The position numbers and the translations under genes are program-made. A DNA stretch of 64,000 nucleotides, taken from contig CANTAL010000020.1 of assembly GCA_947650365.1 (NCBI GenBank), positions 992,001-1,056,000 on the forward strand, in the 5' to 3' direction. Source of the DNA: Chamaelirium japonicum. Lineage: Eukaryota; Streptophyta; Magnoliopsida; Liliales; Melanthiaceae. The notes below the pieces were generated by a model, which did not search any database, was not told the DNA's origin, and was given only the letters and a program-made list of their open reading frames with translations. Shown here one piece after another: positions 24,301 to 37,799 of the stretch (positions within the stretch are counted from its first letter, which is position 1; each line of letters starts with the position of its first letter).

Positions 24301-25439
24301 GAAAACGGAGAGAGAAACGAAGACAGAAGATAGAGAATATGAGATAAGAGAATTTAGAGATAAACAAAGATAGAAGAGAGAAGAAGTCCTGCTCTAGTCC
24401 ATTAGCCACGGGTATTGGTTTGAAGTAAGAAGGAATCTAAATTCCAAAACTCCACTTCTCAATATTTATACGACCCCTTTATGGTGGGGCACATTTGACT
24501 GCTCTTTCTCCTATTTCATAACACGTTATCTACACGAACATATCGAGCACAGCCGACCAGTCTCAAGAAAATGGACAGAGAAACAAAGACAGAAGAGAGA
24601 GAAAAAAAGAGAAAAGAACAGAGAGGTAAACGAAGAGAGAAGAAGTCCTACTCCAGTCCATTGGCCACGGGTATAGGTTTGAAGTTAGAAGGAATCTGAA
24701 TTCCAAAACTCCATTTCTCAATAATATAATTATATATCACTGTTCTTTTTTCTCCTCTCCTATAGATTAGGGTTTTTCATAAATTGCTTAGGCCTTAAGT
24801 AAGCATACCCTATAAATAATATACGACCACTTTAGGGTTGGGCATGTTTGACGGCTCTCTTTTTCTCCCATATCATAACATGTTATATGCATGAACATGT
24901 CTAGCCCAGCCGGTCAGTCGCAAGAAAATGAAGAGAGTAACGAAGACAGAAGAGAGAGAAGAATAGAGAAGAGAATGGAGAGATAAATGAAGAGAGAAGA
25001 AGTTATGCTCTAATCCATTGGCCACGTATATAGGTGTGAAGTAAGATGGAATCTAAATTCCAAAACTCCACGTCTATCTTCGTTTCTCTCTCCATTTTCT
25101 TATGACTGGTCGGCTGGGCTCGATATATTCATGCTTATAACATGTCTAGTTTAATTAAGAAGGAATCTAAATTCCAAAACTCTACTTCTCAATAATATAA
25201 TTAAATCTCTCTATTCTCTACTCTCTTCTCCCATAGATTAGTGTTTCTCATAGATTGCTTAGGCCCTAAGTAAGCTTACCCTATAAATAATATTCGACCC
25301 ATTTAGGGTAGGGCATGTTTGACGGCTCTCTATTTCTCCCATCTCACAACACTTACCCTATAAATAATATACCAGCCCTTTAGGGTAGGGCACGTTCGAT
25401 GGTTTTCTCTTTCTCCCATCTCATAACACGTTATCTTTT
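21321..25439. repeat. Array block: alternating forward and reverse units
   Basis: Forward sites lie near 21735, 22670, 23238, 23577, 24260, 24525 and 24880. Reverse sites lie near 21410, 22360, 23035, 23955 and 25125. Orientation changes at nearly every unit, mostly at the GAAG/TGGAG or CCACTTC/TGTCTTCG junction. Unusual links GGTGGACAGCCATCC-type to TTCTTACGTCACACC (about 23115) and TTGACAAGTGAG-like (about 23975) are shared with 41390 and 42230. Confidence 0.75.
25282..25366 (+). promoter_or_regulatory. Second example of a duplicated promoter segment
   Basis: TATAAATA at 25282-25289 and 25359-25366 are 77 bp apart, with the same fusion CACAACAC/TTACCC as at 20531. The leader after the second copy ends in CATCTCATAACACGTTATC, then runs into unrelated CT-rich sequence instead of the rest of the conserved site. 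Confidence 0.55.
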
Positions 25440-27584
25440 GTTTCTTTCCCTGTTTCTCTCCTCGTTGTCTTTGTTTCTCTTTCTTTATCTTATAGTATAA
25501 AATAAAATAAATAAGTATTGATAGAAAAAAGATAGAAAATTATTTTAAACAAGAGAGAGCAGGACTTCTTCTCTCTTCTCTCTTCGTTTATCTCTCCGAT
25601 CACTTCTCTCTTTCTCCTATCTCACAACATGTTATCAGCATGAATATATCGAGCCTAGCCGACCAGTCAAAAGAAAACGGAGAGAGAAACGGAGACAAAA
25701 GTAGAGTTTTTAAATTTAGATTTCTTCTTACTTCACACCTATACCCATGGCCAATGGACTGGAGCGGGACTTCTTCTCTCTTCTATCTTCGTTTATCTCT
25801 CTGTTCTTTTCACTCTCTTCTGTCTTTGTTTCTCTCTCTGTTTTTTTGCGACTGGTCGACTGGGCTCGACATATTCCTGTTGATAACGTATTGTAAGATG
25901 GGAGAAAAAGAGAGTCGTCAAGCGTGCCCCACCCTAAAGGTATCGTATATTATTTATAGGGTAAGCTTACTTAGGGCCTAAGCAATCTACGAGAAACCCT
26001 AATCCATGGGAGAGATCTGACGGTGGACAGCCATCCGATCGAACGATCTCAAAATAGTTATAATGTTTTATATTTTATTAAAGAAAAATGAAAAATATTT
26101 TTAAAGCAAAAAATTCGAGTGTGCCTCATCTTCTTTTTTTACTTCCTATTATTTAATTAATTTAATTATTTAATAAATTAAATAGTTAAATAATTAAATA
26201 ATTAAATAAATATTTAATTACCTTCTCTCTTCTTATATTATTTTATTACTATGATAATTAAGTGGAGTATTGTTACTATAATTTTTTTAATTAAATTAAT
26301 CATTATATTAAAACAAAAAGAAAAGAGAATTTACTATGATAATCATAATAACGTTGAGGTGATACTATTGAGAAGTGGAGTTTTTGAATTTAGATTCGTT
26401 TTTACTTCACACCTATACTCGTGGTGAATGGACTGGAGCAGGACTTCTTCTCTCTTCTCTCTTATTTGTCTTTATTTAAATTATTTAATAATTTAAAAGA
26501 TTTATAAATTAAGTTTTTAGTAAAATAATTAATTTAAATAAACAAATTTTTTGCTTTAAAAATAATTAAAATTGTTTTAAAAAAAATTAAAACATTACAA
26601 CTGTTATGAGATCGTTCGATCGGATGACTGCCCACCGTCGGATCTCTCCCATGGATTAGGGTTTCCTATAGATTGCTTAGGCCCTAAGTAAGCTTACGCT
26701 ATAAATAATATACGACCCCTTTAGGGTCGGGCATGTTTGACAGCTTTATTTCTCCCATCTCAAAATACATTATCAGTACAAATATATCGAGCTCCATAGA
26801 ATCTAATTAAATAAATAATTAATTGATTATAGAACTTCTTCTCCCTTTTCTCTTCGATATGTTTGTACTGATAACATGTTGTGAGATAGGAGAAAGGGAG
26901 AGCCGTCAAACATGCCCTACCCTAAAGGGGTCGTATATTCTTTAAAGAAGAGAGAAGAGAACAAAGAGATAAACAAAGAGAGAAGAAAGAAGAACTCTTG
27001 ATCCAAGCCATTGGCTATGGGTATATGTATGAAGTAAGAAGAAAGCTAAATTCTAAAACTCCACTTCTTAATATTTATACGACCCATCGGATCTCTACCA
27101 TCTCTTTATTTATTATACTTATTTAATCTCATAATATATTATCAGCATGAACATGTTGAGCCCAGCCGACCAGTCACAAGAAAACGAAGAGAGAAACAAA
27201 GACAGAAGAGAGAAGATAACGGAGAGATAAACAAATAGAAAATAGAGAAGAAGTCGTGCTCCAGTCTATTGGTCACGGGTATAGGTGTGAAGTAAGAAAG
27301 AATATAAATTCCAAAACTCTACTTCTGCCTTCGTTTCTCTCTCCGTTTTCTTATGGCTGGTCAGCTCGGCTCGACATGTTCGTGTCGATAACGTGTTGTG
27401 AAATGGGAGAAAGAGAAAGCCGTCAAACATGCCCCACTCTAAAAGGGTCATATATTTATAGGAGAAAAGAGAAGAAGTCCTGCTCCAGTCAATTGGGAAA
27501 CCCTAATCCATGGGAGAAAAGAGAGAGAAAAGAAGAAGTCCTGCTCCAGTCAATTAGCCAAGGGTATAGGTATAGAGTTTTGGA
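25440..27584. repeat. Array block: convergent pair, AT segments, end of duplicate A
   Basis: A link with AAAATAAATAAGTATTGATAG (25500-25550) leads into a convergent pair (forward site 25638, reverse site 25875). AT segments at 26045-26345 and 26465-26600 flank a reverse unit. Forward sites follow near 26770 and 27140, reverse sites near 26865 and 27385. The order matches 43550-45530 closely. Confidence 0.75.
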
Positions 27585-29349
27585 ATTTAGATTTCTTCTT
27601 ACTTCACACCTATACCCATGGCCAATGGACTGGAGTAGGACTTCTTCTCTCTTGTCTCTTTGTTTATCTCTCCGTTATCTTCTCTTTTTCTCTCTCTTCT
27701 GTCTTTGTTTCACTCTCTATTTTTTTGTGACTAGTCGGTTGGGCTTGACATATTCATGCTGATAATATATTGTAAGAAGATAAAAGAGAACCTAAATAAA
27801 ATAATATACATCTCTCTAGTTTTAATAATTAAAAAGAAGTCTATCCTCATCTTTGCTCTCTTCTATGGAGTTTTGGAATTTAGATTCCTTATTACTTCAC
27901 ACCTATACCCATGGCCAATGGAATGGAGCAGGACTTCTTCTATTCTCTCTCTTTATTTATCTCTATACACTCTTCTCTATTCTTCTCTCTCATCTCCGTT
28001 CTCTCTTCCTTCTTCTCTCTCTTCTATGGAGTTTTGGAATTTAGATTCCTTTTTAATTTACATATATACCCATGGCGAACGGACTGGAGTGGGACTTCTT
28101 CTCTCCTTCTCTCTTCGTTTATCTTTCTGTTCTTTTTTCTCTTCTACCTAAATAATTTAATTAAATAATATAATTATTTAATTAAGAAAGAAACAAAGAT
28201 AGAAAAGAGAGAAGAAGAGAGAAGAAAACATATAGATAAATGAAGAGAGAAGAAGTACTACTCCAGTCCATTCGCCACGGGTATATATGTGAATTAGGAA
28301 GGAATCTAAATTCCAAAACTACACAGAAAAAAGAAAAGAAAAGAGAAAAGAAGAGAGAAGAGAACGGACAGATAAACGAAGACAAACGTGGAGTTTTAGA
28401 ATTTAGATTCCTTCTTACTTCACACCTATACCCGTGGCCAATAGACTGGAAAAGGACTTCTTCTCTCTTCTTTCTTTTTTTATCTCTTTGTTCTCTTCTC
28501 TCTTCTTCTTTCTTTTGTGGAGTCTTGGAATTTAGATACCTTCTTACTTAACACCTATACCCGTGGCCAATGGACTTGAGCAGAACTTCTTCTCTCTTCT
28601 ATCTTCTTTTATATCTTCGTTCTCTTCTCTCTTCTTCTCTCTTTTCTGTCTTTGTTTCTTTCTCTGTTTTCTTGTTACTGGTCGACTGGGCTTGATATGT
28701 TCATACTGATAACGTATTATAAGAAGGCAGAAAGAGAAAGCCGTCAAATATGCCCCACCCTAAAGGGGTCGTATAAATATTAAGAAAAGGAGTTTTGGAA
28801 TTTAGATTCCTTTTTACTTCACACCTATTTAATAATTAAATAAATAAATAATTTAATTAAAAAAAATTATAGTAATATTACTATGATAATTAAAAAAATA
28901 TTAAGAAAATACTATTGAGAAGTGGAGGTTTAGAATTTAGATTCCTTCTTACTTCAGACCTATACCCGTGGCCAATGGACTGGAGCAGGACTTCTTCTCT
29001 TTTCTCTCTTCGTTTATCTCTCCGTTCTCTTCTTTCTTCTTCTCTCTCTTTTGTCTTCATTTCTCTCTCCTTTTTCTTATGACTGGTCGGCTGGGCTCGA
29101 ATTGTTCGAGTTGATAACGTATTATGAGATGGGAAAAAAAAAGAGCCGTCAAACGTGCCCTACCCTAAAAGGGTCGTATATTCTTTATAGAGTAAGCTTA
29201 CTTAAGGCCTAAGCAATCTATAGAAAAGTGGTCATATTTTATTTATAGGGTAAGCTTACTTAGGGCCTAAGCAATATATAAAAAATCATAATCTATGGGA
29301 GAGATCAGACGATGGATAGCCATCCTATCGAACGATCTTATAACAGTTG
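27585..29349. repeat. Array block: mainly reverse units with one foldback
   Basis: Reverse sites lie near 27760, 28710 and 29105. The GAAGTCTATCCTCATC link lies near 27835, the ACCTAAATAATTTAATTAAA spacer at 28146, and a forward purine piece runs 28190-28385. The order matches 13.0-14.6 kb. Confidence 0.75.
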
Positions 29350-30010
29350 TAATGTTTTAAATTATTTTGAAGAAAAATATAAATTATTTTTAAAATAAAA
29401 AATTTGGATTACCTCATCTTCCTTCTTTACTTCCTATTATTTAAATAATTAACTAATTATTTAAATAATAAGTAAATAGTTATAGAATTATTTTTTAATT
29501 TTATTATTTAATTAAATAATTAATTTTTTATTAATTTTAATTAATATTTTATAATTTAATAAAATAATTATTTAATTGTATAATAATATATTTTATTTTT
29601 ATTTATTTAACTATAAAATTATTTAATAATTAAATTATTTATTTATTTGAGTAAATAATATATTTAATATATTTATTCACTAATTAAGTTTTAAAATATT
29701 TCAATAATTGACTTATTATTTAATTAATTAAAAATAAAATAATAATTAAATAAATAATTAATAAAATAAATAAATTAATAAATAATATAATTAAATTAAT
29801 ATTTCTTTATTTAATAATTTAAATAATTAAATCAGTACATAATTTAATAATTTAATAATATAATAATAATAAATAAATAAAATAATTACATAACTTAAAA
29901 AATTAATTATTTTACTAAAAACTTAATTATTAAATTATTTAAATTATTTAATAATTAAATAAATGATTAGTTTAAATAAAAAAATTATAATAATATTACT
30001 ATGATAATCA
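29350..30010. repeat. AT island 4
   Basis: About 0.65 kb of nearly pure A/T between AATTTGGATTACCTCATC and ATGATAATCATAATATCG. It is shorter than island 2, of which it appears to be a duplicate. No gene is seen. Confidence 0.75.
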
Positions 30011-31849
30011 TAATATCGTTGAGATGATACTATTAAGAAGTGAAGTTTTGGAATTTAGATTCCTTCTTACTTCACACCTATACCTGTGGCCAATGGGGTT
30101 GAGCAGGACTACTTTTCTCTTCTCTTTTTATTTTTTGCTCTATTCTCTTCTCTCTTATTCTCTCTCTTCTGTAGAGTTTTGGAATTTATATTACTTCTTA
30201 CTTCACACCTATACCCATGGCAAATGGACTGGAGAAGGACTTCTTATCTTTTCTCTCTTCATTTATCTCTTTGTTCTCTTCTCTCTCTTCTGTCTTCGTT
30301 TTTCTCTCCATTTTCTTGTTACTGGTCGGCTTGACTTAATATGTTCGTACTGATAATATATTATATGATAGGAGAAAGAGAGAGCCGTCATATGTGCCGC
30401 ACCCTAAAAGGGTCGTATATTATTTATAGGGTAAGTTTACTTAAAGCCTAAGCAATCTATTGGAAACCCGAATCTATAGGAGAAGAGAGAAGAGAATGGA
30501 GAGATTTAATTATATTATTAAGAAGTGGAGTTTTGGAATTTAGATTCCTTCTTACTTTACACCTATACTCGTGTCGAATGGACTGGAGCATGACTTCTTC
30601 TCTCTTCTCTCTTCGTTTATCTCTCCGTTCTCTTCTCTCTCCTTCTCTTTCTTCTATCTTTGTTTCTCTCTTTGTTTTTTTGTGACTGTCTGCTGGGCTT
30701 GACTGTTCGTGCTGATAATGTGTTGTGAGATAGGAGATTGCTTATTTATTTTATTTATTTTAATTAATATTTCTTTAAATATTAGGAAATATATTATTTT
30801 TTTAAATATTCAAATAGTATCATCTCAATGTTATTATTTAAATATTTAATTATAAAACATTACATAATTATTAAATAATTTATATAAATTTATGAAGACA
30901 GAAGAAGTTATCAGCATGAAACGAAGGAATATAAATTCCAAAACTTAACTTCTCAATATTTATATGACCCCTTTAGGGTGGGGCATATTTGATAGCTCCT
31001 TTTTTCTTCTATATCATAATACGTTATCAGCATGAACATATATAGCCCAGCCGACCAATCACAAGAAAACGGAGAGAGAAATGAAGACAGAACAGAAAGA
31101 ACAAGAAATAAGAGAATAGAGAGATAAAAGAAGACAAAAGAGAGAAGAAGTCTTGCTCCAGTCCATTAACCACGGGTCTAGGTGTGAAGTAAGAAGTAAA
31201 CTAAATTTCAAAACTCCACTTCTCAATAATATAATTTACACTCGCCATTTTCTTCTCTTTTTTCCCATGGATTAGGGATTCCTATAGATTGTTTAGGCCC
31301 TAAGTATGCTTACCCTATAAATAATAAATAATTTATAACCCCTTTAGGATGGGGCATGTTTGATGACTCTCTCTTTCTCTTATCTCACAATACGTTATCA
31401 GCAATCTATTGGAAATCCTAATCTATGGGAGAAATCCGTTGGTGGACAGCCATCCGATCGAACGATTGGTCAGCCCAAATTAGTTATTAAAAAATTAATT
31501 AGTTATTTTAATTCACACCTATACCCATAGCCAATGGACTGAAGCAAGACTTTTTCTCTCTTCTCTCTTCGTTTATCTCTCCGTTCTCTTCTCTCTTCTT
31601 CTCTCTCTTTTGCCTTCGTTTCTTTCTCCATTTTCTTACGACTGGTCGGCTGGGCTTGATATATTCATGCTGATAACGTGTTATGAAATAGGAGAAAGAG
31701 GGAGCCGACAAACATGCCCAACCCTAAAGGAGTCGTATATTATTTATAGGATAAGCTTACTTAGTGTTTAAGCAAACTAAGGAAAACACTAATCTATGGG
31801 AGAGATCCGATGGTGGACCGCTATCCGATCGAACGATCTCATAACAGTT
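30011..31849. repeat. Array block: reverse units, then forward, then reverse
   Basis: Reverse sites lie near 30345, 30710 and 31670; forward sites near 31035 and 31400. The GATTGCTTATTTATTTTATT marker is at 30736. The forward site near 31400 breaks off after TTATCAG and continues as CAATCTATTGGAAATCC, which is reverse promoter sequence. Confidence 0.7.
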
Positions 31850-32170
31850 ATAATATTTTATAATTAAATATTTTTTAAATATTAATTAAATATTTTTTAA
31901 AATTATTTAAAAATTTTAAATCATTATTTCTTTATTTAATAATTTAAATAATTAAATAGTTATCAAATTTAATTATTAAATATAATAATAATAATAATAA
32001 ATAAAACAATAAATTTAATTAAATAACTAGATAATTAAATAATTAAATTAATTAATTATTTTACTAAAAAATTAATTATTATATTATTTAAATAATTTAA
32101 TAATTAAATAAATAATCAATTTAATTAAAAAAATTATAGTAATATTACTTTGATAATCATAATAACATTG
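31850..32170. repeat. AT island 5 (short)
   Basis: About 0.3 kb of A/T-rich sequence with TAATAATAATAATAAAT and the AAAATTATAGTAATATTACT phrase near 32130. No gene is seen. Confidence 0.7.
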
Positions 32171-33099
32171 AGATGATACTATTGAGAAGTGGAGTTTTAA
32201 GGCATGTTTGATGGCTCTCTCTTTCTTTTATAACACAATACGTTATCAGCACGAACATATCGAGCCCAGCCGACCAGTCACAAGAAAACGGAAAGAAAAA
32301 CAAAGACAGAAGAGAGAGAAGAAGAGAGAAGAGAACGGAGAGATAAATAAATAGAGAAGAGAGAAAAATTTATGCTCCAGTCCATTAGCCACGGGTATAG
32401 GTGTGATGTAAGAAGGAAATTTCAAACTCTACTTCTCAATAATACAATTAAATCTTTTCATTCTCTTATCTCTTCTTTCATTGATTAGGGTTTCCCATAG
32501 ATATCTTAGGCCCTAAGTAAGCTTACCCTATAAATAATATACGACCCCTTTAGGGTAGGGCACGTTTGATGGCTCTCCCTTTCTCCTATCTCACAACACG
32601 TTATCAGGACGAACATGTCGAGCCTAGCCGACTAGTCGTAAGAAAACTGAGAGAGAAACGAAGACAGAAAAGTGGGAAGAGAACAGAGAGATAAGCGAAG
32701 AAATAAGAAAGAAGAAGCCCTGCTCTAGTCCATTGACCATGGGTATAAATATAAAGTAAGAAAGAATTTAAATTTCAAAACTCTACTTCTGTCTTTGTTT
32801 CTCTTTCCATTTTCTTGCGATTGGTCGGCTGGGCTCGATATGTTTGTCCTGATAACTTATTGTGAGATGAGAGAAAGAGAGAGCCATCAAACGTGCCCCA
32901 CCCTAAAGGGGTCATATATTATTTATAGGATAAGCTTACTTAGGGCCTAAGCAATCTATGGAAAATCCTAATCCATGAGAGAATAGGAAAGAGAATGGAG
33001 AGATTTAATTATATTATTGGGAAGTGGAGTAGAGCCATCAAACGTACACCACCCCAAAGGGGTCGTATAGTATTTATAGGTTAACCTTACTTAGGGCCT
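32171..33099. repeat. Array block: two forward units and one reverse unit
   Basis: Forward sites lie near 32243 and 32602; a reverse site lies near 32845, convergent with the second forward unit. A truncated promoter part follows at 33015-33100. Confidence 0.75.
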
Positions 33100-33985
33100 A
33101 AGACAGTTGTACTTTTTTACTTTTTAAAATTTTTTTAAAGAAAAATATAAATTATTTCTAAAGCAAAAAATTCAGGTGTGTCTCATCTTCCTTTTTTACT
33201 TCCTATTATTTAATTAATTTAATTAGTTTAATAAATTATATAGTTAAATAATTAAATAATTAAATAAATATTTAATTATCTATAAAATTAAATAATTATA
33301 TTATTTAAATAATTTATTTATTATTTAAATATTAAAATAAATAAATATTTATTTGATTATTTAAAAAAATTAAGTTATTTAAAAAAATATTTTATTATTT
33401 ATATATTCATATAATTAACTAATTATTTAAATAATAAGTTAATAGTTATTAAATTATTATTTTATTTTATTACTTAATTAAATGATTAATTTTTTTTACT
33501 TTAATTAATATTTTACAATTTAATAAAATAATTTTTTGAATATTTAATTAAATAATAATTAATTGAAAATATTATTAATTTAATTATAAAATAATTTAAT
33601 AATTAAATTATGTATTCCTTTAAGTAAATTATCATTTTAATATATTTCTTAACTAAAAAAGTTTTTAAATATTTAAATGATTGACTAATAATTTAATTAT
33701 TTAAAAATAAAATAATAATTATAGAAATAACATATAAAATGAATTAAAAAATTAATTATATAATTAAATTATTATTTAATAATATAATAATAATAAATAA
33801 ATAAAATAATAAATTTAATTAAATAACTAGATAATTAAATAATTAAATAAATTAATTATTTTACCAAAACTTAATTATTAAATTAGTAAATTATTTAAAT
33901 TATTTACTAAGTAAATAAATAATTAATTTAATTAAAAAAATTATAGTAATATTACTATGATAATTATAATAACTTTGGGATGATA
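33100..33985. repeat. AT island 6
   Basis: About 0.85 kb of nearly pure A/T. The perfect palindrome AGTAATATTACT lies at 33945-33956 and TAATAATAATAAATAAATAA near 33786. No gene is seen. Confidence 0.75.
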
Positions 33986-36109
33986 TTACTGAGAAGTAGA
34001 GTTTTGGAATTTAGATTCCTTTTTACTTCACACCTATACCCATGGCGAATGGATTGGAGCAGGACTTCTTCTTTCTTCTCTCTTCGTTTATCTCACTGTT
34101 CTCTTCTCTTTTTTTCTCTCAATAGATTGCCAATGAATTTTTTGCAATAAAAATAATTAATATTTTTTATTAAAAAAGTTTAAAACAATACAACTGTTAT
34201 GAGATCGTTCGATTGGATGGCAATGGACTAGAGCAGAACTTCTTGTCTCTTCTATCTTCATTTATATCTCTGTTCTCTTCTTTCTTCTTCTCTCTCTTCT
34301 GTCTTCGTTTCTCTCTTCGTTTTCTTATGATTGGTCGGCTGGGCTCGACATATTCATGCAGATAACATATTATAAGATACGAGATAGAGAGAGTCGTCAA
34401 ACGTGCCACATCTAAAGGGGTCGTATATTATTTATAGGGAAGCTTACTTAGGGCCTAAGCAGTCTATGGAAAACCCTAGTCCATGGGAGAAGAAAGAAGA
34501 GAACGAAAAGATTTAATTATCTTATTGAAAAGTAGAGTTTTGGAATTTAGATTCCTTCTTACTTCACACGTATACCCGTGGCTAATAGACTGGAGCAGGA
34601 CTTCTTCTCTCTTCTCTCATTGTTTATCTCTCTGTTCTCTTATCTCTTTTTTGTCTTCATTTCTCTCTCCGTTTTTTTATAACTGGTCGGCTGGGCTTGA
34701 CATGTTCGTACTGATAAAGTGTTGTGAGATGGGAGAAAGAGAGAGCCGTCAAACATGCCCCACCCTAAAGGGGTCGTATAAATATTGAAAAGTGAAGTTT
34801 TTGAATTTAGATTATTTCTTACATCATACCTATCCCCATGGCTAATGGACTGGAGCTGGACTTTTCCTGTCTTCTTTCTTCATTTATCTCTTTATTCTCT
34901 TTTCTTTTCTTCTCTCTTTTATGGAGTTTTGGAATTTAGATTCCTTCTTACTACATAACTATACCCGTGTGAGAAGAGACTATTTAAATAATTAATTCTT
35001 AGTTCTGTCCTCTCTCTTCTGTCTTCGTTTCTCTCTATTTTCTTATGACTGGTTGGCTGGGCTAGATATGTTCGTGCTGATAATGTTTTATGAGATGGGA
35101 TAAAGAAAGAGCTGTCAAACGTGCCCTACCCTAATGGGGTCATATTTTATTTATAGGGTAAGCTTACTTAGGGCCTAAGCAATCTATGGTAAACCTTAAT
35201 CCATGGGAGAAGAGAGAAGGGAACAGAGATATTTAATTATATTATTGAGACGTGGAGTTTTAGAATTTAGATTCTTTCTTACTACACACCTATATCTATG
35301 GCGAATAGACTAGAGCAGGACTTCTTCTCTCTTCCCTATTCGTTTATCTCTCTGTTTTTTTCTCTCTTCTTCTTTCTCTTCTATCTTTGTTTCTCTTTTT
35401 GTTTTCTTATGACTGGTCGGTTGGGCTCGACATATTCATGCTGATAATGTGTTGTGAGATGGGAGAAAGAGAGAGTCATCATATATGCCCCAGTCTAATT
35501 AGATTTCTTCTTACTTCACACCTATACCCGTGGCCAATAGGTTGGAGCATGACTTCTTCTATCTTCTCTCTTCGTTTATCTCTGTATTCTCTTCTCTCTT
35601 CTGTCTTCCTTTCTCTCTCTGTTTTCTTATGACTGGTCGGCTGGGCTCGACATGTTCATACTGATAACGTATTGTGTGATGGAGAAAAATAGAGCCGTCA
35701 AACGTGCCCCACCCTAAAGGGGTCATATAAATATTAAAAAGTTGAGTTTTGGAATTTAGATTCTTTTTTACCTTATACTTATACCCATAGTGAATGGACT
35801 GGATCATGACTTCTTCTCTCTTCTCTCTTTATTTATCTCTTCATTCTCTTCTTTCATCTACTCTCTCTTCTGTCTTCGTTTCTCTCTCTGTTTTCTTATG
35901 ATCTGTCAGCTGGGCTCGATATGTTTGTGCTGATAACGTATTGTGAGATGGGAGAAAGAAAGAGCTATCAAATTAATATGCTCCACCCTAAAGGGGTCGT
36001 ATATTATTTATAGGGTAAGCTTATATAGGGCCTAAGCAATCAATGGGAAACATTAATCCATGGGAGAGATCCGACGGTGGACAGCCATCCGATCGAACGA
36101 TCTCATAAC
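33986..36109 (-). repeat. Array block: a run of reverse units
   Basis: Conserved sites lie near 34355, 34710, 35070, 35440, 35660 and 35925, the longest same-strand run in the array. From about 34530 the order matches 17.8-19.3 kb. Confidence 0.75.
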
Positions 36110-37799
36110 AGTTGTAATATTTTAAATTTTTTAAAGAAAAATATAAATTATTTTAAAAACAAAATATTCGGGTGTGCCTCATCTTCCTTCTTTACTTTTT
36201 ATTATTTAATTAATTTAATTAATTTAATAAATTAAATAGTTAAATAATTAAATAAATATTTAATTATCTTTATAACTAAATATTTAAATTATTTAAATAA
36301 TTTATTTAATATTTAAATAATAAAATAAATAAATATTAATTTGATTATTTAAAAAAATTAAGTTATTTAAAAAAATATTTTATTATTTATATATTTAAAA
36401 AATTAATTTATTATTTAAATAATAAGTAAATAGTTATTGAATTATTATTTTATTTTATTACTTAATTAAATAATAAATTTTTGTATTTATTTTAATTAAT
36501 ATTTCATAATTTAGTAAAAAAAAGTTTAATTAATTAATTACATAATAAATTTATTAAGATTATTAATTTTTTAACTATATCTTCTTTTCACTCTTCTGTT
36601 TTTGTTTCTCTCTCCGTTTTCTTATGACTGGTCGGTTGGGCTCGATATGTTCGTGCTGATAATGCGTTGTAAGATAAAAGAAAGAGAGAGCTGTCAAACG
36701 TGCCCCACCCAAAAGGGGTCGTATATTATTTATATGGTAAGCTTACTTAGGGCCTAAGCAATCTATGGGAAACCCTAATCCATGGAAGAGATCCGACGGT
36801 GGACAACTATCCGATCAAACGTGCCCCACCCTAAAGGGGTCGTATTAATTATTTATTTAAATAATTATTAATCAATTCTTTTAACTAGTAAGCTTACCTT
36901 ATAAATATTTAATTATATATAATTGATTATTGCCATAGTTATAGGTGTGAAGTAAGAAGGAATCTAAATTCCAAAACTTCACTTCTCAATAGTATCATCT
37001 CAACGTTATTATGATTATCATAGTAATATTACTATAATTTTTTAAATTAAATTAATTATTTATTTAATTATTATATAATTTAAATAATTTAATAATTTAA
37101 TAATTAAATTTATTAATTAACATGTTGTGAGATGGGAGAAAGAGAGACTCGTCAAACTTGCTCCACCTTAAAGGGGTCGTATAATATAATTACATTTCTC
37201 CATTTTCTTCTCTTTTCTCCTATGGATTAGGGTTTCCCATAGATTGCTTAGGCCATAAGTAAGCTTACCCTATAAATAATATACGACCCCTTTAGGGTGG
37301 GGCACGTTTACGACTCTTTCTTTCTCCCATCTCACAACACATTATCAGCACGAACATATCGAGCCCAGCCGACCAGTCGCAAGAAAATAGAGAGAGGAAC
37401 TAAGACAGAAGAGGAGTTTTGGAATTTAGATTCCTTCTTACTTCACATGTATACCCAGGGTCAATGGACTGGAGCTGGACTTCTTCTTTCTTCTCTCTTC
37501 ATTTATCTCTCTAATTTTTTTTTCTTCTTTTCTCTCATCTCTCCGAAGAGAGAAGAGAAAGAAGTCCTCTAATCCATTCGCCATGGGTAAAGGTGTGAAG
37601 TAAGAAGGAATCTAAATTCTAAAACTCCATAGAAGAGAGAGAAGAAGAGCGAAGAGAATGAAGAGATAAACAAGGACAGAAGAGAGAGATACGACTGGTC
37701 AGCTGGGCTCGATAGTAAGAAGTGGCATACCCGAATTGCTTAGGCCCTAAGGTCAAATATTAAGAGATACACCGTCGGATCTCTCCCATAGATTAAGTA
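36110..37799. repeat. AT island 7 and rearranged units (duplicate B)
   Basis: The AT island (36110-36580) is followed by a reverse unit (site 36651), the AT link at 36840-36920, a forward tail, AT sequence with AGTAATATTACT at 37022-37033, forward promoter parts (site near 37345) and the three-part fusion near 37700-37750. The order copies 19.3-21.05 kb. Confidence 0.75.
36651..36778 (-). promoter_or_regulatory. Representative reverse promoter/primer-site module
   Basis: This is the mirror of the forward module. The telo-box AAACCCTAA is at 36770-36778, the CTTAGGGCCTAAG dyad just inside it, TATAAATA (minus strand) at 36727-36734, and the TCGTGCTGATAATG version of the conserved site at 36651-36664. 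It shows that element order is kept in both orientations. Confidence 0.6.
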
